A stretch of DNA of 25,907 bases from a virus. This document shows, in pieces, positions 1-6,587 of this stretch. Under the pieces are notes generated by a model. The model had not been told where the DNA came from, did no database searches, and saw only the letters and a list, made by a program, of their open reading frames with translations. The position numbers were made by a program, and so were the translations under genes. Position 1 is the first letter of the stretch; every line of letters begins with the position of its first letter. The stretch spans positions 1-25,907 of the IMG/VR virus record IMGVR_UViG_3300009481_000085; one strand, given 5' to 3'.

Positions 1-213
1 TGTTTCGTATAATGGTTTAGTACCTGTAATACCGCTGTTATGTCTTATAATTAAAGTAGATTTTTTTAACGGAGGCATTACACCTTTATCTATATTTTTT
101 CTAGCACCTTTTACGGAGCTTCTTGCATATCTGGAAGCTGTTTTTTCAAGTATTCTTGGCAAATTACTTGCTAATTTAGCAAAGCTAAATGTTACTTTAG
201 TCTTAATCTCCAT
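1..213 (-). CDS. virion morphogenesis / tail completion protein, C-terminus off window
   Basis: This frame opens at an ATG (211-213) and stays open to the window edge, giving 71 residues without a stop. It begins MEIKTKVTFSF. Near the edge it reads PPLKKSTLI, then GITGTKPLYET. That pattern (proline, basic residues and S/T-L, later G-KPL-x-x-T) is typical of the phage virion morphogenesis / HK97 gp10-like tail-completion families, which act at the head-tail junction. It overlaps the end of the portal C-terminal frame by 11 bases and so is the third gene of the minus-strand packaging operon. The family call rests on motif resemblance and position. The truncated 3' end prevents a length check. 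Confidence 0.6.
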   Translation of the reverse strand, partial: MEIKTKVTFSFAKLASNLPRILEKTASRYARSSVKGARKNIDKGVMPPLKKSTLIIRHNSGITGTKPLYET

Positions 214-511
214 TTTCTTGTCCTGAATCACCTTCCTGCATTGCTTGTAGATGCTCATCTTCCATAGCTTCTTTGTTTTTTTCTACTACTTTTTCAGCTT
301 CAGGTCTAGATAAATCCTTATTATACTCCATAAGAAGGTCTACTTCATCCATCATGTGATGTCTGAGTCTATGTTCGTCTAAAAGTATCTGATCTTGAAC
401 AGTTTTTGGATATTCAGGCTCATTAAAGTCTAATTTTAAGCTTTCAGGCAGTTTAATATTGTTATAAGCAGCAATTTCTCTCTCAATATAGTATAATTCA
501 TGATCATACAT
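203..511 (-). CDS. portal protein, C-terminal part after in-frame amber stop
   Basis: This open frame of 102 residues lies in the same reading frame as the portal gene just upstream and is separated from it only by a TAG (521-523) and three sense codons (Leu-Trp-Arg). Its content looks like the C-terminal region of SPP1/HK97-type portals: an acidic helical stretch with the motif VDLLMEYNKDLSRPEAEK, matching the usual portal tail pattern of 'S/D-x-x-x-LM-x-x-N-x-D-L-(T/S)-x-x-EA'. Joined through the TAG, the product would be about 441 residues, close to the usual size of such portals. A GGAGG directly abuts the ATG at 511, which is too close to serve it well as a ribosome site. It is therefore best read as a portal fragment and not as an independent gene, although separate translation cannot be excluded. 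Confidence 0.65.
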   Translation of the reverse strand: MYDHELYYIEREIAAYNNIKLPESLKLDFNEPEYPKTVQDQILLDEHRLRHHMMDEVDLLMEYNKDLSRPEAEKVVEKNKEAMEDEHLQAMQEGDSGQENGD

Positions 512-520
512 CCTCCAAAG

Positions 521-1528
521 CTATAAATCGTATTGATAATCTTCAAATCTCTCTAAATCTATGATTTTAAGAGCTATTCCTGAAGGAGTTTCACCACCAT
601 CTTGAGCAAATTGGACATATAAGTGGTTATTTTGAGCAACTAGGTCTACTTGGAACTTAATATTCTCAATAACTGACTCAATATTACCCTGTGGCGATAC
701 AATATCGAATGTTGCACCTTCAGGAAGGTCAATTATCTGGTCAGAACCTGCTCTTTCGATTCTTTTGTCTGAATCTACACCTGTCATATAAGGTTGTCCA
801 AACATTTGGAATCTTAAGCCAAGTTGCATCTCTGTCATCGCAATATTTACATGCTCATTGCAATCTACGATGTCATTAGCCCCATCTACATAAAATTCAT
901 CTATTTGTTCTTCTCTGTGAGTAAATAAAAATGGTAAAACACCATATCCATGCTCATATTCTTCAATTATATTGCCATCTTCATCATAATGAGCATAAAT
1001 TGACTCATCCCAATAAGCCCATTCGCATTTTTCAACAAAAGAAACATCATCAGGCTGCATTAATAGTGGGTACATAATAGCTGAAGGTGTAAATGCATCT
1101 TTTAAATGTACATTAAAGTAATAAACAGGTCTGTAGTCAAAATAAGGCATGCCATTTACTTCTTTATATATAATTTGTGTAGCAACCGTTCCCATTAAAC
1201 GAGTCATTCTTTCCACATGTTTCATTCTAGCATCTTTTTTTATAGTCAAAAGATCATATTGTTTGTTTACATTGCGATTTGCTCCAACTGTATAAATTCT
1301 ACTCATTTTATTAACAAATCTTCTAGTAAAATTAGCATTATAGCAGGGAACTTCTTGAAATGCAGAAGAATTAAAGTAGCTTTCAATATACTGATTGGTT
1401 GCATTGCCTCCATAGTAGTTGAGCATTTTTCTAACCCAATTTCTTCGTTGTTTTTGATTTAATTGCTTAGCCTCAGATACTGATTGTTTTATTATTTCCT
1501 CTACTGCCATTTTTTGATTATAAATCAT
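521..1528 (-). CDS. portal protein, N-terminal 335 residues, ends at in-frame TAG
   Basis: The portal forms the dodecameric ring at the packaging vertex through which terminase pumps DNA and onto which the tail is later attached. The call rests on position directly after the large terminase (ATGA overlap at 1525-1528) and on sequence style: an amphipathic N-terminus, YNANFTRRFVNKMSRIYTVG (the segment that usually precedes the wing), an acidic middle with FLFTHREEQIDEFYVDG, and GGETPSGIALKI near the end, the conserved 'S-G-x-A-L' clip/stem region of SPP1-type portals. Translation stops at TAG (521-523), but the same frame continues with portal-like C-terminal sequence. Either the gene carries an amber mutation or assembly error, or the stop is read through. 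Without the remaining roughly 105 residues the crown and part of the wing would be missing. Confidence 0.8.
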   Translation of the reverse strand: MIYNQKMAVEEIIKQSVSEAKQLNQKQRRNWVRKMLNYYGGNATNQYIESYFNSSAFQEVPCYNANFTRRFVNKMSRIYTVGANRNVNKQYDLLTIKKDARMKHVERMTRLMGTVATQIIYKEVNGMPYFDYRPVYYFNVHLKDAFTPSAIMYPLLMQPDDVSFVEKCEWAYWDESIYAHYDEDGNIIEEYEHGYGVLPFLFTHREEQIDEFYVDGANDIVDCNEHVNIAMTEMQLGLRFQMFGQPYMTGVDSDKRIERAGSDQIIDLPEGATFDIVSPQGNIESVIENIKFQVDLVAQNNHLYVQFAQDGGETPSGIALKIIDLERFEDYQYDL

Positions 1529-2838
1529 CTTGTCCTCACTTTAAATTCTCTGTTTTTTATTGGAAATTGGTTAATAAAGAAATATCTTATCATATCACAT
1601 CCATGATCGTGATAACCATCTTTTACAGGCTCAGGCTTTAAATCTGAACCTTCTTTTGGCTCTGGATAACGATAATTCTCTAAATCTTTCATTATTTGTG
1701 TACATTTTTCATTTATATGAAGAAATCTCTCTCCTGCTGCATTTTCTACAAATCCTCTTACATGAGATATACCTGATGCTATATTTCTTGATATTTTATC
1801 TCTTTTTGTATGCACCTGGATACCTTTTCTTTTAAAGATTTCTATATCTCCTAATCCTGATTGTCCTTGAGCTTGCATTCCTGCAGGGTCACCGTAATAT
1901 TTTCTAACATTATAATTCCTTGATAGTATAGAGTCAGCAAGTACATCAGTTTTAACATTTGTCTTGTGTATTATTTCATCTATCATATTTATATGCCAAA
2001 TTCCACCAACTCTATTTAACTGAAACCAACCAACTGCTGGCATTCTATAACCAAAATCTATACTGCAAAAAGTAGGAAAGTTTGGATTGTAAGGAAACTT
2101 ACCTACATCTAAATCTCTTTCAAAGGGATAAACTCTACCTGCAAAAGAAGTAAACTTAGCTCCATATTCTTGTTCATAAACCTCTTTAGCCATATTCCTC
2201 TTTCTTTCAAGTAGAAATTGGTCGCTTTTACCGTTAGGGAAGGCAAAATGGTTATCCCAAGATGGAGCTTGATGCGATTCCCATAATTCATCTTCTTTGC
2301 CGAGGAGATACAAATCATACACCCAATTAAAACCTTCAGGAGTAGTTATGAATATTGCCTTACCCTTACGGTCAGATAGTGTGGGAGATAAATACATATC
2401 CCATATTTTTCGTTTTACTTTAGCAGCTTCATCAATAATCAGAAGATCTAATCCCTCTCCTACTAGAGAATCAGGGTTATCTGCAGATTTAGCCTCAACT
2501 GTAGTACCCCATTTAAATTTTATAATTCTATCTTTTTCTGAGGCTCTTACTATGTCATTTGGATGCCCAATAACCATCTTTTGCCAAATTTCTCTAAACA
2601 TTAAATCTGCTTTATCATAGGATAAGCCAACAAGCCATATTCTTTTATTGGGCTGCGAAGCATAATATGTGGCTTCCATTGCAGATGCAGTTGTTTTACC
2701 AAACCTTCTCCCACAAACCATGACAAAAAACCTTGCTGTACTTTTTCTTGGAAAATGAAGTTTAGATTGACCGAAATGGGGGTTATACCCCATAAAATCA
2801 AACCATTTTTCTTTATATTCTGTAAGTGATTTTTCCAA
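1525..2838 (-). CDS. terL: terminase large subunit
   Basis: This is the packaging motor ATPase and headful/cos nuclease. Over 437 residues it shows a Walker A motif GRRFGKTT (about 43-50), a Walker B motif LLIIDEA (132-138), the coupling motif TTP (165-167), and a C-terminal RNase H-like nuclease with acidic residues in SIDFG (D261), GDPAG (D317) and DHGCDMIRY (D411/D415). Length and domain order are normal. The longest open frame begins at a TTG (2836-2838) with a stop four codons upstream. There is no good Shine-Dalgarno for it, and the next in-frame ATG is at residue 16, directly before the conserved GYNPHFGQ, so the exact start is uncertain. No small terminase is visible upstream on this strand. 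The divergent promoter region lies just upstream. Confidence 0.95.
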   Translation of the reverse strand: MEKSLTEYKEKWFDFMGYNPHFGQSKLHFPRKSTARFFVMVCGRRFGKTTASAMEATYYASQPNKRIWLVGLSYDKADLMFREIWQKMVIGHPNDIVRASEKDRIIKFKWGTTVEAKSADNPDSLVGEGLDLLIIDEAAKVKRKIWDMYLSPTLSDRKGKAIFITTPEGFNWVYDLYLLGKEDELWESHQAPSWDNHFAFPNGKSDQFLLERKRNMAKEVYEQEYGAKFTSFAGRVYPFERDLDVGKFPYNPNFPTFCSIDFGYRMPAVGWFQLNRVGGIWHINMIDEIIHKTNVKTDVLADSILSRNYNVRKYYGDPAGMQAQGQSGLGDIEIFKRKGIQVHTKRDKISRNIASGISHVRGFVENAAGERFLHINEKCTQIMKDLENYRYPEPKEGSDLKPEPVKDGYHDHGCDMIRYFFINQFPIKNREFKVRTR

Positions 2839-2935
2839 TAATTTGCATTATTACCTATTATTAATTTAAGTTATCTATAAGTATTATGCAAAAATTAGCA
2901 AAATACAGTTAAAATAATTAACAATGGAGGACAGT
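2839..2935. promoter_or_regulatory. divergent intergenic region with candidate promoters and repeats
   Basis: This is the only divergent junction in the window, so both the packaging operon (minus) and the scaffold/capsid operon (plus) should have promoters here. On the minus strand TTGCTA followed after 16 bases by TATAGA is a weak -35/-10 pair. On the plus strand TATTAT at 2882-2887 is a possible -10 without a good -35. TTTGCAT (2842-2848) and ATGCAAA (2886-2892) form an inverted repeat, and GCAAAA recurs at 2888 and 2898, one helical turn apart. All of this could arise by chance in such AT-rich sequence. The promoter assignment is inference. Confidence 0.35.
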
Positions 2936-3460
2936 ATGTCCGAAGACAAAACAACAGCAGTTGAAGAAACAGTTAGTGAAACACCTGCTATAGAAACTAC
3001 TCAAGATAGCTCTAATGAGCAGTATATTGCAGAAAGCAAAAAGTATAGAAAAAGAGCTCAGGATGCTGAAAATCGTTTAGCTAAATTAGAAAAAAGTCTT
3101 GCTAGAGCAGAAGAAGATAAACTTAAAGAAAAAGAAGAATTTAAAACCTTGTATGAAAAGGCTTCTTCTGAAGTTGAAGGTTTATCTGCTAATGCTGAAA
3201 AGTGGGCTAAGTATGAGGAAGTTAAAAGAAATTCTTTACTAGAAAACCATCCTGAAGATGAGAGAGAATCTTTATCTAAGTTAGATTTAGAAACTCTTGA
3301 ATATGTCACAAGTAAAATTAACAATATTAAACCAAATGCTCCAGAGGTTTTAGGTAATGCAAGAAAAGATTTGCCTAGCAAGCCTTATTCTCAGATGACA
3401 GATGAAGAGAGAAAAGAAAATTGGAATAGTATTGTAAATCAATTTAATAATAAACTTTAA
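2936..3460 (+). CDS. capsid scaffold protein
   Basis: The product is 174 residues, hydrophilic and highly charged, and directly precedes the major capsid gene, the usual place for a phage scaffold that guides procapsid assembly and is then removed. Residues about 25-90 are rich in Glu, Lys and Ala with heptad-like spacing (coiled coil). The C-terminus ends in a short basic/amphipathic helix (DEERKENWNSIVNQFNNKL), as in scaffolds whose tail contacts the coat. An ATG 12 bases upstream (2924) is in frame, but GGAGG at 2926-2930 lies inside that extension and is spaced five bases from the ATG at 2936, so 2936 (MSEDKT) is the likely start. No protease gene is seen beside it. Confidence 0.75.
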   Translation: MSEDKTTAVEETVSETPAIETTQDSSNEQYIAESKKYRKRAQDAENRLAKLEKSLARAEEDKLKEKEEFKTLYEKASSEVEGLSANAEKWAKYEEVKRNSLLENHPEDERESLSKLDLETLEYVTSKINNIKPNAPEVLGNARKDLPSKPYSQMTDEERKENWNSIVNQFNNKL

Positions 3461-3502
3461 AACTCTGAAAAATGAGGGTCTATAAGACATCAAAACAGAG
3501 TT
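3461..3502 (+). promoter_or_regulatory. hairpin-forming leader upstream of capsid gene
   Basis: AACTCTG (3461-3467) and CAGAGTT (3496-3502) are perfect 7-base inverted repeats separated by 28 bases. They fill most of the gap between scaffold and capsid genes and end just before the capsid ribosome site (AGGAGA near 3508). The arrangement could protect the capsid message 5' end or mark a processing site. No T-run follows, so it is not an intrinsic terminator. The repeat is seen; the role is speculative. Confidence 0.3.
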
Positions 3503-3518
3503 AAATTAGGAGAAATAA

Positions 3519-4589
3519 ATGGCTTTAACTGATCCTTTAGGGTCTAATATACTTATTGGTGGTCTACAAGGAAAAGCAGCACATGGTGCTGATAATGATA
3601 CAATAGGTGATCAGTTTGTTCCAGAAGTTTGGGGGCAAGCAATATTAGATTCTTTTCAAAAAAACACAGTAATGACAAAACTTGGTACAGATTTGTCAGG
3701 ATTGGCACAAAATGGTGGTGATGTAATTAATTTACCTCATGTTGGTGTTCCAATCGTAAAAGCAGTAAGTCAAGCTGCAGAAACAATCGCAATGGATGTT
3801 TCAGGTAGTGATACTGCAACAACAACACAGCTTAAATTCGATGAGCATTATGTTGCTCCTGTATTTATACCTGATGCTGTTCAAGCACAAGCAACTTATG
3901 ATTTGTTTAATTTATATGCAGGTCAAATGGGTTATGCAATTTCAAAGACAGTAGATAATTATTTAATGTCTACAGTTGCAAATGCCTTATCAGGTGTTCT
4001 TGGAAGTGGCGATGGTGTAAATGGAAATGCAACAATGAATGTTGAAGTAGCAGCTACCTTTGTTCCTGCTGACTTAGCAGAACTATTGCCTTTAATTATA
4101 GGTGAAACAGGAAGCACAGAAGGATGGACATTGGTTCTAGGTAAAACTTGCTATGGTGCTCTTGCAAATACTAGCAATTTTGGAAACTCTTATACTTTAG
4201 GTACACAGGGTACTCCATTAGGTGCAGGGTTTGCTAGCACAGGTGTTGCAGGATCTTTACTTGGTATGCCTGTAATTGCATCTAATAGTGTTTTCTTAGA
4301 TGATGGTGCTGTTGCTGCAAATGCAGAAGCAGGTATTACTAAAGCTTGGACAGGTTTTGATACAGGTTCAAGTGGTGCTGATACTGATGATGATGATTTA
4401 CTTAGAGGTTTTGCAATACATAACTCTGCTTTGTATTGGGGAATCCAAAAATCTTCAGTTAAGCAATCTTATCAACACACATATATGTCAGACTTAGTTT
4501 CTGTAGATGCTATATATGGTGCTGTTGCAAGAACTGCTGATTCTGCAGGTGATAGAAGAATCATCGCATTAACTGATAGCTTAGATTAA
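3519..4589 (+). CDS. major capsid protein
   Basis: This 356-residue protein, directly after the scaffold, is most likely the HK97-fold coat protein. Its N-terminal half resembles P22/N4-type coat proteins: DQFVPEVWGQAILDSFQKN near residue 30, an E-loop-like region around DVINLPHVGV, then a long helix with SKTVDNYLMSTVANAL (spine-helix-like, 'D-x-x-L'). The C-terminal half reads LVLGKTCYGALAN followed by LLGMPVIASNSVF, the usual A-domain strand order. A ribosome site AGGAGA lies about six bases before ATG. A strong intrinsic terminator follows 20 bases after the stop, suggesting that scaffold and capsid form a separately terminated, highly expressed unit. The family is not resolved beyond HK97-fold. 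Confidence 0.85.
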   Translation: MALTDPLGSNILIGGLQGKAAHGADNDTIGDQFVPEVWGQAILDSFQKNTVMTKLGTDLSGLAQNGGDVINLPHVGVPIVKAVSQAAETIAMDVSGSDTATTTQLKFDEHYVAPVFIPDAVQAQATYDLFNLYAGQMGYAISKTVDNYLMSTVANALSGVLGSGDGVNGNATMNVEVAATFVPADLAELLPLIIGETGSTEGWTLVLGKTCYGALANTSNFGNSYTLGTQGTPLGAGFASTGVAGSLLGMPVIASNSVFLDDGAVAANAEAGITKAWTGFDTGSSGADTDDDDLLRGFAIHNSALYWGIQKSSVKQSYQHTYMSDLVSVDAIYGAVARTADSAGDRRIIALTDSLD

Positions 4590-4608
4590 TAGTTAATTTG
4601 ATATAAAT

Positions 4609-4639
4609 AAATAGGAGGGCAGCTTTGCCCTCCTATTTT
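4609..4639 (+). terminator. intrinsic terminator after major capsid gene
   Basis: A perfect 13-base-pair stem (4609-4621 with 4626-4638) includes a GC-rich core AGGAGGGC/GCCCTCCT, closed by a four-base GCTT loop and followed by a short TTT run. It stands out strongly from AT-rich surroundings and sits 20 bases after the capsid stop codon. The T-tract is short, so some read-through into the lysis genes is likely. Confidence 0.9.
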
Positions 4640-4657
4640 AATATAAAGGAAGATATA

Positions 4658-4798
4658 ATGTATTCTGAATTAGAAAAAGATATTAATAATTATAATAAAA
4701 AAAATGGAAAAAATAAATCCAACATTTTTATTTACGACAAAGAATATCAAGAAAAGTATAATAAAATTTTTAGGAAAAAAACAAATGAATCTGCTTAA
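4658..4798 (+). CDS. 46-residue hypothetical protein
   Basis: This short frame starts MYSELEKDINNYN, with GGAAG six bases before ATG, and is the first gene after the capsid terminator. It is rich in Asn, Lys and Tyr, hydrophilic, without a membrane segment or recognisable motif. Its last 14 bases overlap the lysozyme start at 4785, an arrangement that suggests translational coupling and helps fix the lysozyme start. Function is unknown. Confidence 0.5.
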   Translation: MYSELEKDINNYNKKNGKNKSNIFIYDKEYQEKYNKIFRKKTNESA

Positions 4799-5210
4799 TG
4801 GTATTAAAAAACATGAAGGCTTTAGATCTAAAGTATATCAATGTACAGAAGGATATGATACGATAGGATATGGGTTTGCTATAAAAGATTTAGAATTAGA
4901 TGAAGATGTGGCAGAGCTTATTCTTATGAAAAAAATACAAAAATTGTTAGAAAGAATTTTAGTAGCTTTTAAATGGTTTAAAAGTGCCCCTGAAGAAGTT
5001 AAATTTGTTGTCACTAATATGTGTTATCAACTTGGAATACGAGGATTTAGTAAATTTAAAAAAACAATATACCTATTAGAAACAGAGCAATACGAGGAAG
5101 CTTCAGTAGAAATGCTCGACTCCTTATGGGCAAAACAAACACCAAACAGAGCTAAAGAACTTAGCGAAACATTAAGGGGTATAAATGGACACACTAAAAA
5201 CAGCGATTGA
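4785..5210 (+). CDS. T4-type lysozyme (GH24 endolysin) with Cys at the Asp20 position
   Basis: This muramidase would cleave peptidoglycan at lysis. From the ATG at 4785 the protein (141 residues) aligns without gaps to the T4 lysozyme active site: E11 in KKHEG, Thr26 in DTIGYG, and position 20 (VYQCTEGYDTIGYG) is Cys where T4 has the catalytic Asp. T4 lysozyme tolerates D20C, so activity is plausible. The later part contains NMCYQLGIRGFSKFKK, matching the T4 region around 'NMxFQxG'. The frame extends upstream to 4704, but that extension overlaps the 46-residue gene, lacks a ribosome site and would shift the family's N-terminus. There is no signal peptide, so release should need the holin-like protein encoded at 5185. 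Confidence 0.88.
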   Translation: MNLLNGIKKHEGFRSKVYQCTEGYDTIGYGFAIKDLELDEDVAELILMKKIQKLLERILVAFKWFKSAPEEVKFVVTNMCYQLGIRGFSKFKKTIYLLETEQYEEASVEMLDSLWAKQTPNRAKELSETLRGINGHTKNSD

Positions 5211-5352
5211 ATCAAAAGCAGGCACTATAGCTCAAGGATTAGGGGGTATAGGGCTATCTTATATAGTATTAATACCTATTTGGCTTAGAATAGGAATTTT
5301 ACTGGGAATCTTTATTAATGTTTGGTTAAAGCTTCTTAGAGAAATTAGGTAG
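5185..5352 (+). CDS. small membrane protein, holin candidate
   Basis: This 55-residue protein begins 26 bases before the lysozyme stop, in a different frame. After a hydrophilic N-terminus (MDTLKTAIESKAG) come a glycine-rich hydrophobic stretch (about 18-30) and a second hydrophobic run (about 36-50, IGILLGIFINVWLKL), ending in basic residues (KLLREIR). One or two membrane segments with a basic tail directly after an endolysin gene is the usual picture of a holin, which opens the inner membrane for a signal-less lysozyme. Ends with TAG. The holin role is inferred from position and topology, and other small membrane proteins downstream compete for it. Confidence 0.6.
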   Translation: MDTLKTAIESKAGTIAQGLGGIGLSYIVLIPIWLRIGILLGIFINVWLKLLREIR

Positions 5353-5411
5353 GAAATTAGGAATTAATATTTTTCTATACTAAATTATTTTACAATAAAC
5401 AAGGTAAATAT

Positions 5412-6197
5412 ATGGCTTTAAAGGATAAAGGAGTTGTCAATAGAGCTATTGTCACTCCTGATAAACACTTTCCTTTACATGACAAACCAAGTATAAATGT
5501 ATTATGTAAAACTATTGAAATAGTTAAGCCTGATATATATGTAGATCTTGGTGATATAGGTGAGTGGAGTGCATTTTCAGCATGGAAATACAAAAGAAAG
5601 AAAGCACCCCCCTTAGAATTTATGATTCCTGATATGGATGCAGATGTTGATGATGTTAATAAATGTATGGACATTGTTGATGAATCCCTTGATAAAGCAG
5701 GTTGCGATAAAAAATATATAACCGAAGGTAATCATGACAACTGGCTTAATATGGCAGTTGAAAAATATCCTTATATATCTAAATATAAATTTGCTACAGC
5801 AGTAGATTTAAAGGGTAGAGGATATACATATTATCCTTTTGGAAAACACTTAAAAATAGGCAAACTTTACTTTTATCATGGGCATCAATATGGAGGTCAA
5901 TATCATACATCTAATCATTTAAGGAAATTAGGATGCAATATAATGTATGGACATTGGCATGATTTACAACAGATGTCTGCAACTCACATGGATGGTGCTA
6001 AATCAGCTTGGTCGATTGGATGCCTCAAAGATATGTCAGATGAGGCAAATTCATGGCTTGGTAATAGAAGAATTAACTGGGCTCACGCATTTGCTATAGT
6101 TGATTTTTATAAAAATGGTCTTTTTACAGTCCATATTATACAAATTATTAATGGAAGAACATCTTTATGGGGAGAATTGATAGACGGTAATAAGTAA
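5412..6197 (+). CDS. calcineurin-like metallophosphoesterase
   Basis: This 261-residue enzyme has the full set of metal-ligand motifs of the calcineurin-like superfamily: DKH (D17/H19), DLGD (D45/D48), GNHD (106-109), HGH (156-158) and GHWH (180-183). Such proteins hydrolyse phosphomono- or phosphodiesters using two metal ions. The substrate here cannot be read from sequence. Members occur in many phages (for example the lambda phosphatase) and sometimes act on nucleic acids or phosphoproteins. It sits between the lysozyme/holin pair and a run of membrane proteins, an odd place for a nucleic-acid enzyme. A possible -10 (TATACT, 5376-5381) lies upstream but lacks a good -35. AAGG precedes the ATG by about eight bases. 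Confidence 0.88.
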   Translation: MALKDKGVVNRAIVTPDKHFPLHDKPSINVLCKTIEIVKPDIYVDLGDIGEWSAFSAWKYKRKKAPPLEFMIPDMDADVDDVNKCMDIVDESLDKAGCDKKYITEGNHDNWLNMAVEKYPYISKYKFATAVDLKGRGYTYYPFGKHLKIGKLYFYHGHQYGGQYHTSNHLRKLGCNIMYGHWHDLQQMSATHMDGAKSAWSIGCLKDMSDEANSWLGNRRINWAHAFAIVDFYKNGLFTVHIIQIINGRTSLWGELIDGNK

Positions 6198-6224
6198 ATA
6201 TTTATTATATTATGACGGAGAATA

Positions 6225-6587
6225 ATGGAAAAAGAAACAATAGAAGGACTGATTGGTCAATACGGCTGGATGGCTGTAGTAGGATTCTTTTTCCTTATAG
6301 GTCGTAATACTATAGAATCTCTTATAGAGGCTATAAAAGTTTTTGCAGGAGATGATTTAAATACTGACGATGTAATACATTTTGATGGCAGACCTGCTAG
6401 GGTCGTTAGGGTAGGTTTGTGGAAAACAGTTTTATTTATATATGAAGTGGGTTGCGTAGACGGAAAACCTTTTGTTAAAGGTGGAAATAAAGTCGCAATT
6501 CAAAATGATAAGCTAAAAGATCATCTTATTGAAAAGCCTTTACCAATGCTTGATTTAAAGAGATGGGATGATTGCGAGAAAGAATAA
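6225..6587 (+). CDS. small MscS-like membrane protein
   Basis: This 120-residue protein has one clear membrane segment (about 12-27, GWMAVVGFFFLIG), then an amphipathic helix, then a segment that resembles the pore-lining helix and beta domain of the small mechanosensitive channel MscS. DDVIHFDGRPARVVRVGLWKT (48-68) corresponds to the 'GD/GE-x-I-x-x-G-x-x-G-x-V-x-x-I-x-L-x-x-T' strand pair, and KVAIQNDKL (89-97) to the 'V-x-IPN-x-K' motif. MscS itself is far longer (three membrane helices plus a C-terminal alpha/beta domain), so this would be a minimal version, or a lookalike. A ribosome site (ACGGAG) is suitably spaced. The next gene overlaps it by one base. Role unknown: osmotic control, or a contribution to lysis. 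Confidence 0.55.
   Translation: MEKETIEGLIGQYGWMAVVGFFFLIGRNTIESLIEAIKVFAGDDLNTDDVIHFDGRPARVVRVGLWKTVLFIYEVGCVDGKPFVKGGNKVAIQNDKLKDHLIEKPLPMLDLKRWDDCEKE

Noticed and set aside
521-523. Genome-wide reassignment of TAG to an amino acid
   Set aside because: At least six other genes end in TAG followed by a correctly spaced next gene, and long genes such as 17073-21545 contain no in-frame TAG, so the portal TAG is an isolated event.
3058-3381. Minus-strand 107-residue frame inside the scaffold gene
   Set aside because: It mirrors the codon pattern of the scaffold, has no ribosome site and is Ser/Leu-rich as expected of an antisense shadow.
4704-4784. N-terminal extension of the lysozyme
   Set aside because: The extension is Lys/Asn/Ile-rich, has no ribosome site and overlaps a 46-residue gene that does. 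The T4-type numbering fits the ATG at 4785.
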